From Mesocentrotus franciscanus (taxonomy: Eukaryota > Echinodermata > Echinoidea > Camarodonta > Strongylocentrotidae): a stretch of DNA of 64,000 bases. Where the stretch lies: contig CP137673.1 in the NCBI GenBank assembly GCA_037976565.1, positions 6,393,522 through 6,457,521 on the forward strand, in the 5' to 3' direction. Shown here piece by piece: positions 30,950 through 44,400 of this stretch; the stretch's first letter is position 1, and every line of letters starts with the position of its first letter. The notes beneath the pieces were generated by a model, which did not search any database, was not told the DNA's origin, and was given only the letters and a program-made list of their open reading frames with translations. A program made the translations under genes and the position numbers.

Positions 30950-32014
30950 GTAAATGCAGAAAAGAAACATTAAAATATTGATTTTAATTTTTAGTCGGAA
31001 TGAAAAATTATGATATTGAACTTTGAAGTACTGGAATGAAGAATTGGGATGATGATGATGTTGGCTGAATAATTAATAGGAAATGTCAATCATGACAGAT
31101 TGATTGATACATGAATGAGTTTATTATTAATAATATTTTAAAACTATTTAAAGAAGCAGTGATCGTGTGAATGACATGTAAGTTGTGACTGTTTGTGTCA
31201 TTTGTGAGATGGGGACTGGCACAGTCAACAGACCATGGTGACTCGTCTGAAGCAAAAAAATTGATGATGTTGATACGTGCATTGTGCAGTGATTATCTTC
31301 TTCTTCAAGATAATCTGCCTTCTTCAATACTGAAGATTCTTGCAGATGCCGTATATACTCGGCCTGATTGGGTGTGCAGGTGGACCACTACACCAGGGTT
31401 TCCCCCTACTCTTATATGAATAGTGCAATGGGTTCTTAACGTGCAAGGGTGGTGACTCTCCTGTACACGGGGCCTCCATTTAACGTCCTATCCGAGGGAC
31501 GGAGTGTTTTCCACTTAACATAGCCTGCGTCTATGGAACAATGGGAGGGGCACACACAACACAGGCTTCAGTAGACCGAACATTTCTGTCTCTTTCGTTC
31601 GTTAGCCTCTGATTTGGGTAGGGTCGGCTCCTCTAGAGACAGAAGCCGACCATAGGCGCTCCTTTGCAAACTCGGTGGCACGGATCTGGCCACCAAACTA
31701 GCCACCAAACTTTGGACTAAAATGTCACTTTAGCGGATTCATATTCGATGCATTTATTTTTGAAAATTAGGCCTAGGCTAATATAATTTGGTTCCACTTA
31801 CCAGATTGACTGAATGATGCGTTTAAGGGTTTTTTCCCGATTTTCTTCGTCGAAATTGAACTCGGCTCCGTGTTGGAATTTTTGCAGCGCATGCGCAGTA
31901 ACAGTTTCAACACGGAGCTCAGTTCAATTTCGTCATAGGTTTTCCTAGGTATAGTAGTCTAGTCCAGTCTTCCATTTGTTTCATAAGTTGTGTGCAACAT
32001 GACCGGCCAGGAGT
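30950..32014 (+). other. PRKAR1A: PRKAR1A intron 1, start (intron spans 30950-55704)
   Basis: The intron opens with GTAAATGC and ends at 55704 with TTTACCGTAG. In this first kilobase I see no exon, RNA gene or clear repeat family. Confidence 0.6.
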
Positions 32015-32600
32015 GAAGCCTTAAGCCATAAGGCTAGGTGATAATTAACTCCAGGGAGCTCTGACACCTTCGATCCTACATACATGTAGGAAAACGATTC
32101 AAACGGTGGTTTGGTCACATTTTTACGAAATCTAAAGAACTAGTAATTAAAATTTTGACTTACAATGTTTTTCGACTCCTCTGGGCAAAAGTAGAGAAAA
32201 AACAGCAACAGCAAGAGCAAGCCTTAAGCCTTAGGGCTAGGTGATAATTAACTACAGGGAGCTCTGACACCTTCGATCCCACATAGGAAAATGATTCAAA
32301 CAGCGGGTTTGGTCACATTTTTTCGAAATCTAAAGAACTAGTAATTAAAATTTTGACTTACAATGTTTTTCGACTCCTCTGGGCATCCGGTCAACCACTT
32401 GAAATTATAATTTGAAGTCTTTGATGGGAAAAGGGGTGATTCCTTGTCCTATTCCTACTTTATCCATTTTGTATATCATCGATTAAAATGGTGAAGAGAA
32501 AGTACGCATGCACGGTAGCGGCGCAGCAAATATGAATATTCGTGCAATAGAGCGCCATTCGCTTGAAGTTGCTGAATATGAATGAGTATTCACTGCTCTT
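32015..32600. repeat. direct duplication plus fragment related to the 14-kb foldback element
   Basis: Two direct copies of about 175 bp (about 32019-32195 and 32220-32395) share GCCTTAAGCC, GGCTAGGTGATAATTAACT, AGGGAGCTCTGACACCTTCG and GACTTACAATGTTTTTCGAC. The second continues into AAATATGAATATTCGTGCAA and AGAGCGCCATTCG, words also found in the 14028-14908 foldback element. They are decayed copies of one end of that family. Confidence 0.7.
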
Positions 32601-33379
32601 TTTCTTTGAGTCATGCTAATAATAGGCAAGGCATGTAGAACTTTAGCTTACAGCCAGCGCATGCGCAGAACGTTCATCCGATCTCGGCCTCATTTTCGTA
32701 ATTTGGCGCCTAGCCTCGCGGACATGGGCCCTTTAGATTGGCTATCGCTGGCTCCCATAGGCTCTATGTTATAAGATATTAGTGCGAGGAGATGGCTTGC
32801 GATTTTCCGTTTTTACCGATACCAAAATTATGACATTTCAGTCAAACCCTCTAGTTGTTTCAATTTTTTCAGCATCCTTGAAAAGTTAAGTATTTCACTT
32901 AAGTTTAAGTATTACTTAACTTAAGTCTTAAGTTTGAAAAATTCTCATTTTCTTCATATTTAAGGTACAAACTGGAAATTTATTCTGAAATGTTCGTTGG
33001 TTTTCTATTTTATGTGTGTGCAATTTCGTGTGTGCGTCAGTTATGTGTGAAGTGCGTCACCTGTTTAAAGCACGACATGTCAAAATCTCTGTGGTGTGAC
33101 GTAATATTACGTAATGACTTTACCATTGAACTTAAGTCGCGGTAAAGTTAAGTAGGCCCTCTCTCACATAAATTAGAAGCCACTCGAGCGTATCGGCCAT
33201 TGAGTGGGCGTAAACTCATTGTACACCGCTCAATGCGGTAAGTTCTTCGTGCAAGGTTCGCGCTACGTTGCAATTTTGCATCCCTGACTCACCAAAAACC
33301 AAATCTCATGCACAAATTTTGCAAAAGCGGTGAGTAATTAAAAGTTTCAAGCTTGGTTTCCAATAGCTGGGGAAGAATC

Positions 33380-33620
33380 ATTTCAGGTACCCCCTAAAAT
33401 TCCCCTTTTTACATAGGAAATTGCCTCCTTTTACTTCAGATAAGTGCCCCTTTTTATTTCTAATATTGGTCTGTTCCACGTTCTTGTAATTTCCTCTAAC
33501 CATCTCTGGTAATTCCCCTTTTTACTTTGACATGTGCTCTTTTTCTTTTCTAATAAGTGTCCTTTTCCCTTTGGATATATATAGTGTGTCCCCTTTTCCT
33601 TCTCCATAAAATGTGCTCCT
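33380..33620. repeat. degenerate CCCCTTTTTA tandem repeats
   Basis: Irregular units such as TTCCCCTTTTTAC, GTGCCCCTTTTTATTTCTAA and TGTCCCCTTTTCC recur every 25-40 bp. The same words return at about 34105-34160. Confidence 0.6.
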
Positions 33621-34179
33621 ATAATTTAAAGCAATTAAGAGCAACTTTTTCTTGAATTTCACCCAAAGCTGGCTCGCTGTGTTGTTCACTAGCTCGCATT
33701 TAAAGTTGATACAATTATGTTTTTTATTAACAATCTTTTCAGTCTTTCATGTTTATATTGTGCTTAAAACACCATCAGGATTTTCTTCTCCTCTTTATAA
33801 CATGTTTCTTTTGCACTGCGACCTCACAAACCTCAATAAATATTCATACCATAACACCCAACTGCAAAGTAGGCTACAATGTACATGTACATATGGTATA
33901 CATGTATAATGCTTAAGCAGTATCTTGGACCATGTAAAGTGAAAAACAAACATTGAAATCATTTCATTTTTTCCTGCCGATCATTTACCGATCATTTTCA
34001 TCGATCGCCTATCGACGTGATAAGGCCGATAAGGCATGATTGGATTAGATCGGTATCGGCTTTCGATCTAATGATGGGTTACAGGGTTAATTTTCGTTTT
34101 GAGGTTTCCCTTTTTAGGTGCCCCTTTTTCCCCAAAAGTGCCCTTTTTTGTTGGTGCCCCACTATGAATAACGCCTTTG

Positions 34180-34305
34180 CCGCCCCTGGCCTGTTTCAAC
34201 CCCTGTGCTTCCAGGGCTCCGCCCCCTGGACCTCATGCCAATTTACACTCTGCTCTACCTGATCGTAAATACTTTAGCCCCCCACTTTGAGAAAAAAAAA
34301 CGCAG
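34180..34305 (+). mobile_element. fragment of hAT-like element interior
   Basis: GCTTCCAGGGCTCCGCCCCC, GCTCTACCTGATCGTAAATA and TTTAGCCCCCCACT match the right part of 28340-28908. The element ends are missing here. Confidence 0.6.
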
Positions 34306-34309
34306 GCCC

Positions 34310-34600
34310 TGTATCTCACAGAAATAATGATATTTCATGAGCTACATGTATGCACGCACTCTATCGAGTTCAGCTAGCCATCATTTTGAAATGAGATGTT
34401 ATCGTGCAGTAGACTGTAGATGGCAGCATGCAGCAGAGAGGAAAAATTTGCGGGCATTAGATCATGTGATATTTTCCTCTCTGCTGCGCCATCTATAGTC
34501 TCCTGCAGAATAACTTTTCAACAATGTCTTTAATCAAAATGATTGCTAGCTGAACTTGATATTGAGTAGGTATAAAATATCATTATTTCTTTGAGATATT
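34310..34600. mobile_element. ~290-bp palindromic MITE
   Basis: The outer pair is TATCTCACAGAAATAATGAT with ATCATTATTTCTTTGAGATA. The inner pairs are GTTCAGCTAGCCATCATTTT with AAAATGATTGCTAGCTGAAC and GCAGCAGAGAGGAAAA with TTTTCCTCTCTGCTGC. It lies in PRKAR1A intron 1. Confidence 0.85.
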
Positions 34601-35759
34601 ATGAATATACACTGTACGGTAAATAATATTGCCTGTCAGGTGTGTACATGACTAAATGTACATGTAGGTGTGTACACATGTAATTTGAAAATCATCTTTA
34701 TGAAGATAACAAACTTTAAAACAGGAATACAGAACAAAGAGATCTACATGTACAGGGTACATGAACATGTAAAACCTAAATTGTATGCAGCAATACATGT
34801 GCGCATGCATCTTAAGCTGTCAGTGTCAAGATGGATGAACCTCATGTGTAAAAATTGTGCTCTAGATAACATGCAGGCCTACATCTATACATACTGTATG
34901 TAAAATGTTCCTGAGGTTCTGCAAGCTTTTCATTACTTCAAAGACATTGACTCAGCTCTGGATGATACATGTAAATGTGGTCATGTACAGTAGTTCAAAT
35001 TTGTTCTTTATCAATTTGTTTGTGTTCTTTAAAATCTTGTCCTTATACAGAATAACCACCTGGATTATAATATATATCTTTTATTTTCCAGAATCATCAG
35101 AACATGTGTATGATCCATTTACATGTACAATGTGTGCAAAAAGTACTGATATTAAAATTCACCTCATGATTGTAGTATTGTACAGTGCACAACTGCACAT
35201 ACTGTAATACATGTAGACCTACAGTATATAATGCAGGCACACAGAATCCACAATCCTTCCTTGCAGAATTTCATCTGGGCACCACGATGCATTAGGATTT
35301 AGGAATACATGAACTGTGATCTTTTCCGTATCACCCCTGCATGTACCGGTAGTTGGCAATGGTCTTATCATGCATAGAATCATTGTGATGAATTATGAAT
35401 GCATGGTAAACAGTGATTACCAATAAACAAGCCTTACTATATACATGTCCATGTATATGTGTGTAGATTGTCTTTATAAAGAGTGATATCAATCGCAATT
35501 ATGTACATAAGAGATACATGTAGGAGACTGCAATTTGCGATTGATTGGAGGACTTGCGATTGATTTGGATCAGTCACTGGGCCCTGGTGTACTATAATAA
35601 TAGTCACATACATTCGTATGTACCGTAGTGCTTAATACTAAATTTCTAAGTGCTTTACATTGTGATTTTATTATTACTTGGTCATTGGATTCAATTTAAT
35701 TCAAATCATGTGACAGTGCACACGCTCCACTCCCTGGGGAGTATTCTGACCAGGCGACA
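34601..35759. other. intron 1 segment rich in ACATGTA motif
   Basis: Many TACATGTA/GTACATGTAC words are present (for example near 34660, 34750, 34970, 35110, 35440). No gene or larger repeat is seen. Confidence 0.5.
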
Positions 35760-35945
35760 TTTTACAGGCGCCTAAATTTACATGCCTATCCACCCACATT
35801 AACATTCACATCCTACCAGGTACCCATATTAACACCTGGGTGGAGAGTGGCAAATGTAGATTAGTGTCTTGCTAAAGGACATTAGTGCTGCGGCGGGACT
35901 GGAACCACAAACCATGTGATCCACAGTCCATTGATGTATACAATA
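35760..35945 (-). mobile_element. tRNA-derived SINE fragment
   Basis: Read on the minus strand, GTGGTTCCAGTCCCGCCGCA is a box-B-like T arm. It is followed by AGCACTAATGTCCTTTAGCA, then CACTCTCCACCCAGGTG and ATGGGTACCTGGTAGG, a tail found in widespread marine animal SINEs. The box A region upstream is weak. No intact Pol III promoter can be claimed. Confidence 0.6.
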
Positions 35946-36224
35946 GACCACAATCCTCTACTGGTGTATGACTGAGAAAATGTCATTGAAACTCAAAAGC
36001 AATATGTACATTATTACATTCAGCAAAAAAAGAAAGTGGACACTCTTTAATGTTCAAAATTTTCATATAAATCATCAGTAGAATATAATAAGATGTAAAT
36101 CAAAGAAAAGGGAAATTAATACTCTACCAACATAGATTAAGATAAAGCCAGGGTGATTTATGATTGCAGGGTCCTCAGGGAGAGCAGTATTATTACTGAT
36201 GAGGCTGCCCTGGGTAAACAAGAC

Positions 36225-36250
36225 ATATTATTATTATTATTATTATTATG
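36225..36250. repeat. (ATT)n microsatellite
   Basis: ATTATTATTATTATTATTAT run in PRKAR1A intron 1. Confidence 0.85.
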
Positions 36251-36332
36251 AGATCAAGTTTTTAACTTTCATGCCTGGATGGATATATTTATTTAACCAT
36301 TATAATAACATGTAGAAGGTCTGATTAATAAA

Positions 36333-36609
36333 ATACACCTTTTCACGGTTACAAAAGTGCGCATGCGCAGACATGGGCGCCATCTTAATTTAAGAATAAA
36401 TTTAAGAATAAACAAAGATGTTAACCCCACTGACCTCTAGAGGTCAGTGGTTTAGGCGTAATTAAGATAGCGCCCATGCAAATATGATGAGCGCACAGCG
36501 CAGGCATCTGAAAACATTGAAGACATCACTGCCTGCGCTGTGCCACATCATATTTGCACGTAAACCCCTGACCTCTAAAATGGCGCCCTTAACCGTGAAA
36601 AGGTGTATT
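36333..36609. mobile_element. ~277-bp palindromic MITE with two internal hairpins
   Basis: The ends ATACACCTTTTCACGGTTA and TAACCGTGAAAAGGTGTAT are perfect inverses. Inside, CCACTGACCTCTAGAGGTCA/GTGG folds on itself, and ATGAGCGCACAGCGCAGGCA pairs with TGCCTGCGCTGTGCCACATC. GGGCGCCATCTTAATT near the left end pairs with AATTAAGATAGCGCCC. Confidence 0.85.
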
Positions 36610-38144
36610 GCAAAAAATGGAGCAAGTAGCCATTTAAATGTTGATGAACATACTGTACATGTACATGCATCTGTATGATATTCTTGTCCAACTATGAAAA
36701 CAAAGAATGAGTAACAATGAGGATGATTGAGCTCTGTTTCGCATGATTGTTTTGTTTTCATTGTTTTAATTTGACTACAAGATGGAAATGCTCAGCAACA
36801 TTGAATGGCCAGATACATGTACCCCACTTTTGCAAAAAGATTTCAGAGACTCATTTATTGTTAAATGGCTATGCTGACTTATGCTTGAATGGTATGATTC
36901 CAATTGTACGTGTACTGTACAGTATATCATCTTAGAGAGGATTAATTTACATTATTTTGATATACATATGAAACAGAAGTTTATATCAAATATTTATTTT
37001 TGTACTTTGTACATGTAGTTCAAGAGAAAACTTTTTGGATTTGAGAAATATTTGATGTTATCATGACAACTTTAGTGTTCTACAGTATTATTTTTATTTA
37101 CCAAAAAAAAAAGAAGTGTCTGATTATTGCAAACACCTTTTTAAGGCTTTCTAAAGCTAAATTACCCATAATTTTTTTTTTCTAGAGAAAAAATGCTCAC
37201 AATAAGTAGCCCAATCATTTGAAAATAATTATCGGCTATGGTTAAGAATACTAGATATCTGCATATTCTTTCAGTGTAGACCTTCAGAAGGGAAAGTCTA
37301 CTGCAAATCAAGTTGGCCTTAAAAAAAAAATTGGAAAATGAGAGAATCAGGTTAGTGAAAATACATACACCTGTATGTAGAAAGAATATATAGATCTACA
37401 TGTACATGTATAAAGATTGTATATATTTTCAATTTTATTAAGAAGATATTTTTCATGGAGCTTACAAGTACCGTAGGCCTACATGTACACCTGTAAGTCC
37501 TTGTGGGTTGTTGTCATCTGAATAATTGTGAAGAAAACTCTTGTCTATTTTTGTTTATCATCGTATCTTGTTTGAGACAAAACTGTACACCAAGCACATT
37601 TTGTTGAAAAACTTCATGTGTTTTGGCCAAGAACAGAAACAGGCATTAGACATTCATATTCACGTCTAGTTCATCTACAATGTACAATATTACTGTACAT
37701 GTAGAGTACTCTCAATAGAGCTAAGTAGGCATGCAGCATTGTGCTTTCCTTAGTCACAAGAGGGCACCAGACAAGAAATACCCACATCAAGCTCTAAAGG
37801 ACAGGGCTGGAGGGGGAACGGAAGCTGCAATATGCCAGGTTGTAGGCAGATCCAGATTTAATTGAAAATTTCGGCATGAGCTAATTTGTCTGCCGATATC
37901 GCTTGCAGCACTGCATGCGATACACGCATGTTCACTGTGTGTGTTTGTTATTAGGCGTCTCAGGTCAAGTGTACATGTATCTTCATTTACTTGCAGCAGT
38001 AAACAATGCTGGATTTTAATGACCAAATCTCTTGGTACCTTGTATCACATGTACAGGTATAATTACAGGTAATTATTTGCAGGGGGAGAGAGAACATGAA
38101 TGGAGAATTGAAAGCCCCAAGAACTCTGAAAAACAGCAAAAGAG
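36610..38144. other. intron 1 segment, no gene recognised
   Basis: AT-rich with scattered ACATGTA words. No exon or RNA signature was found. Confidence 0.45.
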
Positions 38145-38400
38145 CTCTGGTGGCGGCGGCGGCGGCATCAACATCAAAAACTTAACCTCAGGTTAAAGTT
38201 TTTGAATTTTTAATACAATTTTGAAAGTATGAGTTCTTATTCAAAGAAAACTTGGACTAAAGGTTTTATATCAAGTATCCCCAATCTTGTGAGTAGAATT
38301 TCAGGTCACAAAGTCAAGGTCAGAGGTCATTTCAGGTCAACAAACTTAGACTATGTTGTATTGTTGTGGCATCATCATCAAAAACTTAAACTGAGGTTAA
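38145..38400 (-). mobile_element. fragment of the 6.3-7.7-kb insertion family
   Basis: GGCGGCGGCGGC followed by CATCAAAAACTTAACCTCAG and a unit with GTCAAGGTCAGAGGTCATTT, AGGTCAACAAACTTAGAC is the inverse of the right part of 6290-7676. Just beyond, the phrase ATTTTGGGCCTCATT repeats four times at about 38420-38480. Confidence 0.75.
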
Positions 38401-38484
38401 GTCTTTGAACTTTTAGTATAATTTTGGGCCTAATTTTGGGCCTCATTTTGGGCCTCATTTTGGGCCTCATTGGGCCTCATTTTT

Positions 38485-40254
38485 AAGCTGTTGTCATATT
38501 TAGAATATATGAAGGCATTTGAAGAGCCATGCTTTTCAGGGAACATTTTTTCCTCTGATGCTCTTCCACACTTGCATAATAACAATGATAACGCTCACAA
38601 AGTATTTTTCTCCTCTCCCCAGAACTCAACCTGTGTATGTGTGATTTGGTTTTTACAGACGTGTATCAATCAGATATGATTATTTACGTCTGGGGACCGA
38701 CCTTTAACGTCACCATCCGAAAGAACTCAACCTTCTCTTTATTAAGAGCTTTATACATGTACATGACCAGAAAAATTCTTTTAAATCTTTAATTGTGGTT
38801 GTTATTGGTATCATTATTATAGTTAGTAGGAGCAGTAATTTCATCATTGTCACATTTTGTTGTTGTGTTGTTGTTATTATTATATTATTATCATTGTTAT
38901 CATTATATCAAAGTACATTTTAGTGAGAGCTAGAAATGTGTCTTAAATGCTCAAATAGTAACAGTTTACAACCTTTTTGGCTGTCGGCAGATGATATCTT
39001 AAAATGAAAGCAGGTGCGTTGAAATTGCGTGTATAAATACATTTTCTTTTATCCATAAACTGAGATGGTTTCCCTCTCAAGAAAAGTATATACATTTAGA
39101 GGCGTGAAATCACACAGCGTTGTATCCTAATACAAGATCTAGGCGGGAATAAGTAAGAGAAGATGTGTCGCTCATTAGCTATGCCGTCACAATCACCTGT
39201 CATAATGAAGCATCGATTGTGCCGCAGCCAATAGAAGCACATCGAGATATGAGCCTACTTTAGATAGATCGTTAGATCATTATAGATGAGAGAGAGAGAG
39301 AGGGGAAAAAATAGGGCAGGAGAGTAGAAGAGAGAGGGATACGGAAGAAGAGAGATGGAGAAATAGATGAGAGCAAGAGAAAATGAAGGCAGGAGAGCAG
39401 AGAAGAAAAAAGAGAAAGGGATGGAAGAATGCAGCTGAAAAAGTGTGAGAGAGAGAAAGAGAGAGAAAGAAATGGTTCAAAGACAAATGTAACTGAGAAA
39501 GGATGTGAGAAATGTGAGTGTTTAATTTATCAATTTACTCCAGTTCATCAGCATATTTGCATTATGTATTTATTTGAGCTTCCCAGATGGATGTTAACGG
39601 TGTCTGTCCCTGTGCCAGCACCACTGTGCATGCATGCTGGCATCATAACACACAATCAAGAATACACAGGACACACACTCACCATCACGCACACAGAAAA
39701 CACACTCATGTACACAACCAACTGCAAACACGCATTGGGCATTTATCATTTGCACGCTCCCATATCTATCACACAACCGTGGCGTCTTCTTCAGTGTTGT
39801 CCGCTGGCGGCGAAAGAGGAATAAGAAAACCTGCAGCGTCCCTCGCCGGAGAGCAGGCCTCGCATGCATAATGCCAACATCACCCCACCGTACCCTGCCA
39901 CTTTACTCTAAACTCCTCAGCTGTACCCTTGCGTAGCGAGCAGTGAACACCTCTCGTCGTCGCCTGCTATCCCACTCTGCACTGTCCGACTCAGAACTCA
40001 AATCGTGTGCAACCACCATGCAGAACCTAATCTGAGTGTCTTTGATCTCGTCGCATAAGATTTCTTTCTTCTGATCTTTTGCATTCCATTTTTTCCTTCC
40101 AGCTGTACTTCATTTTCTTCACTGGTTTACTGTTATTTTTCATTCCAACCTGTTTCCCAGCAATGATGGTGCTCATCCGACCCTCTGGGATTTTAATATG
40201 TGGATAATCCATGAATCATGAACCTGTACTTGGAGGAGAAATATGCTTTCAAAT
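38485..40254. other. intron 1 segment with GA-rich tract
   Basis: A GA-rich low-complexity tract covers about 39285-39475. A CA-rich stretch (ACACACTCACC, ACACAGAAAACACAC) lies at about 39660-39710. The overlapping frames at 39430-39870 on both strands have no recognised family. Confidence 0.5.
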
Positions 40255-40261
40255 CAGCGTT

Positions 40262-40345
40262 GATTGCTGGGATTTGAGCACGGCCAATCTGTGAGTCTAC
40301 TGTGCTCCAAGTGAGCGCTCTAACACTGGCCAGAGCCCCTAATTT
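40262..40345 (-). mobile_element. tRNA-like SINE head
   Basis: On the minus strand the order GGCCAGTGTTAGAGCGCTCA (box-A-like), CTTGGAGCACAG, and GTGCTCAAATCCCAGC (box-B-like) resembles a degenerate tRNA. Stem pairing is incomplete, so it is a SINE or tRNA relic. Confidence 0.5.
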
Positions 40346-41040
40346 AAGCCAGAGTGCTTTCCTGAACACTCTGCCAAACGCAAAATAAATTCATTCCAAG
40401 GACCAACTTTCCTGCTGTTTATTTTGTTGTTGTAATAGTACATTATTAAAGATGAGCTTCATAAAGTCAGCCATAAATCGCAGGAGAAAAACTTCCAATG
40501 GCGGCACTCCTGCCGAAACAGTAAGTTTTGAATTAAACCAACAGGTGGATTTGAGAAGTTTGTGTTGTTGAGGAGGAGACACAAAATATTTACCGTAAAA
40601 TTTTCTCTTTGGTTATTTCGAAACTTCAAGTGTTTGAAATGTTCAATGAGAGTTCAAGAAGTTACGCTTGCTACCTGCTTACAGTATGTTGTTCAATATG
40701 TAGAGTCAGAATTACTTGTAGCTGTGTTCATGTACTTGTATACTGGTCAGATGTACATATACATCTGTACATGTACAACTTTACATGAACAATATATTGT
40801 GTACCAGTAGTACATTAGATGGTACAAATTATTATTTTTAGTTTTGCTCATCTTAACAGCTGGATGTTTACTACATGTACCTATGGATACGCCATTTTCA
40901 TTTTCTTAAGGCTCTGACTTTTAAATTTATGCATTGCCTGCTCTGTCTAAGAATATTGTGTAAATGTAAGATTTATTGAATTTATTTATTGTATTGTGTA
41001 TAATTAAAATCTATTGTATTTGAATCTCTTCTAGAATGTA

Positions 41041-41225
41041 CAGTAAAACCTGTCTATAAAGGTCACCAAAGGAAGGTTGGAAATACTACTGTAGACAGGT
41101 GAATGGATTCATTCACAGAATGTACATGTAGATTCAGTTCCTCCTAGATAGAACTTGTACATTTAGGTGATCCGCATCAATAGGTGACCTTTGTATAGGG
41201 TTGGACACTATAACAGGTTTGACTG
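41041..41225. mobile_element. 185-bp MITE, CAGTAAAACCTGTC ends
   Basis: CAGTAAAACCTGTCTATAAA at the left is mirrored by TTTGTATAGGG..., AACAGGTTTGACTG at the right. GGTCACC pairs with GGTGACC inside. It is the same family as 45479-45668. Confidence 0.75.
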
Positions 41226-41427
41226 TAAACTGTTAGATAATTGGGAATGTATCTTTTTAAAAAGGTAACAAATGTTCGAGTTTGAATGTGTACATTCCTG
41301 CCAAATGTATTGTGATATGTACATGTACATGTATACTACATGTTGTACATTCTAGTTCAGATTGCTCACTAATTGGTGATCACCATAATTGTTTTAGGAT
41401 AATAGGTCTACTCTTAATTGCAACGAT

Positions 41428-41473
41428 TTGAGGAAACTAGCTTTGAGGAAACTAGCTTTGAGGAAACTAGCTT
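41428..41473. repeat. three copies of a 15-mer
   Basis: TTTGAGGAAACTAGC is repeated three times in perfect tandem. Confidence 0.85.
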
Positions 41474-44400
41474 TGAATAGCCCTACATGATGTAGTCTAT
41501 CGTGTCAGTTTGAGTCTATCATGGGTATAATGGAGGGAGGGGGTATATTTAAGTGGATTTTGATGTAACGTTGGTCCATTGTAATAGGTAATGTCATCAT
41601 TCAACATGGTTAGCACTTAGCAGCATACTCTGAAACATTGACCTTATGTACTTTAGCAAGTGCATGGCTAGTACTACTGTACTACATGCACAGTAAGGCC
41701 TATATGTATCTCTTAAAGTGCGGGTTCAAAGAAAATCACAAATATGGCAAATAACATATTACTAGAAACTGGTAAGCTAATAGATGGCCATCGTACAAGT
41801 TGTAGGTCAACTACAAATCGGATGATTTATAAAAATACAAATAAAACCACCTCCATAGCATCTGGGATATGCGAGAGATTCGCCAGAAAAATAACGATGT
41901 TTTAATGCCGTCACAATATGAACCAATCCTGCCCAAGCAGACGACATCCCATAAAGAATGAACATAATTGCAATGCTATTATTTCTCAAATTATAATGAG
42001 TTTAGTGTATATAAATGTGATGGAATTTTACACCATTCAAAAGGGATATGACACTGATTCTGATAACTAAATTCTTTTGTTTGTAAATACACAGGATAGG
42101 GCTAATGAACAATCAAAGAAACCACACTTTCAAATTTAAAACCCCCTGGAATGAAAGCATGCATGGACGCATTTGTTCCCTCTTGAAACGCCGAACATAC
42201 CGCGGTGTATGCAGCTGAAAATACAATGGCGTCTTATTTTGTTTACAAGCGACGGATTCCTTTATTTTTTTATCGCTGCATTTTTCATCAAAATAATACC
42301 ATGCGCGGGGTTTAGAGTGAGGCAATAGATTAAACATTTAGTCTGACGGTAGTGAAGTAAGAGAAATAACTGAAGAGAAGACGACGAAACAGGCACTGAA
42401 AATGTGTGAGATGTCATGGGACATCGTCTGCTTGTGCAAATCATGTTCAACATGTGACGTCACACATCTCAGCAGCGATCGGAGAGCATTTCAGGTGCTA
42501 TGTCGGGGCTGTATTTAAGAGTTTTGTAATTCATAATAATCATTGCTTCGAATGTTTCCGAGCATGGAATTTTGATAACCTTGTCAAATCAAAGTGTTAC
42601 CTTTGCAATAATGACAATGAAGTTAGTTTTTAAAAGCAATGAACCTGATCTTTAAAGTTTTAAACTGTCATGTTGAAACCGATGTCAGTTAATTAGCAAA
42701 TAGCAGTCATCTAAAAACATTGTACCTGTACATTATGGAACCTTCATGTAAGGAGAGGTGGCCATTTTATAGTTCTATTGCTGTCATGGTTTTTTTTTTT
42801 TTTTAGATAGGAAATTCAAGGGTGGTAAAGATCAAAACAACTGGTGGGAATGTTCTCTGTAGAAAGTAATAAATATTCATGTACTGTAACCTTCTCTGAC
42901 ATGTACATGTAGAAGGGTTCAACGGTCAAAAGGTGTTCTTTAGAAAATTACCCTCTTCAATTTCCATGACTCTCTTGTAGGAGGAAGACAATCTCAAAGT
43001 TGTACTGGTTGGATTGAATTCTGTAGTAGAGATACATGTACATGTACAGTACATGTAAATCAACCATGAAATAGTACATTAAAGTGACTCGGTAACATTG
43101 CCTCAGATTCTGAAACAAAACCCTGGATTTAGCTCATGCTGCAATCATACTTATAAACCTTTAGGTCAGTCAGGAATCCAATGACGTTTACAAGCTGATC
43201 GCCCGTCTGATTATCAAGATATTTATGATTGGAATTCGAAATTACAAAAACCGTTTTCTCAACGGTGTTTATAACACTACAGTCTATTGGGGAAAATGAG
43301 TATGGTATTAACTGGTCACTCAAAGATTGTTACTTTTTTGAGGCACTTCATGATAATTTTGAAGCACAATTTTTTTTAGGGCTTCAATATTACACCATAT
43401 CACAGACGCTGATAACACGTACTGTAGGGCCGTGCATCTCAGATTTGGCATTGTTAAACAATGCCTTTAACATGTCAATTGATTTGTGTACATTCCTGTA
43501 CACATGTGCTTCATAACCATTTGTCGAATTTTAAATTAACTCTGAGGAAGAAAAAAAACTAAAGCATTATTAAAATTAACACCCATAAGCACCAAGCAGT
43601 GACTGCATTTTGTTTTTAAATAGCAGATTTGATCATTTGCAGGATGCCACCTTTATTGTATTGGATCCAGCAATCCAGACTCCAAAAATCAGTGAAAGAT
43701 TGTGAAACTTTAGATGACTTTAATAAGAGGAACCTGAAAAAATGTCCCAATAACAAGTGTTTTCTCCTGAATGTTTTTTATTTGAAGTGTTATTGTATTA
43801 AAGCATCTTTAGAGTATAGTATTTTTGTCAATATTTTTGTAATATGTTTCTTCTAAGCACCTTGAGCACCATCTGTTTGAAATGTGAAATGACCATTTTT
43901 CAAGCGCTACTACTATCAGCCCCTTTAAATGTTGAATGAATGCTTTAGTTCTTAAAATTTCTTCTCTCCTGGAAGTCTGCTACTTCAAAAGAAATGTGTA
44001 TTCTATTTGCAGTATGAAAGTTGATTCTGTTTATGTTGTAATTGTCATCTCCAGTTTCTTCAAATTGTAATCTGATACAGACTCTCTTACAGAGGGAGTA
44101 ATAGAATAGAATTTTGACATTTTAGCTGACATGCATGGCTCAGTATTGATGAATTACCTTTGGAAGGATGCCGTAGATGTACTAAACTAATGCATTTTCC
44201 TGGGTATGTTGACATTTTAACTGGCCCACATCCTCTGCCCTTTCGCTCTCAAAGTGACCGTGCAAGGATAAGCCCCGTCTGTCCCGGGATTGCCAATTCA
44301 AGTCGCTTATTGGTGAATCTGAGATGCAAATTTGACCCAAATTTTGCAGGTCTCGATGCTGCTCTTAATGATCATGCCGCTGTTTCTGTTCTACTCCATT

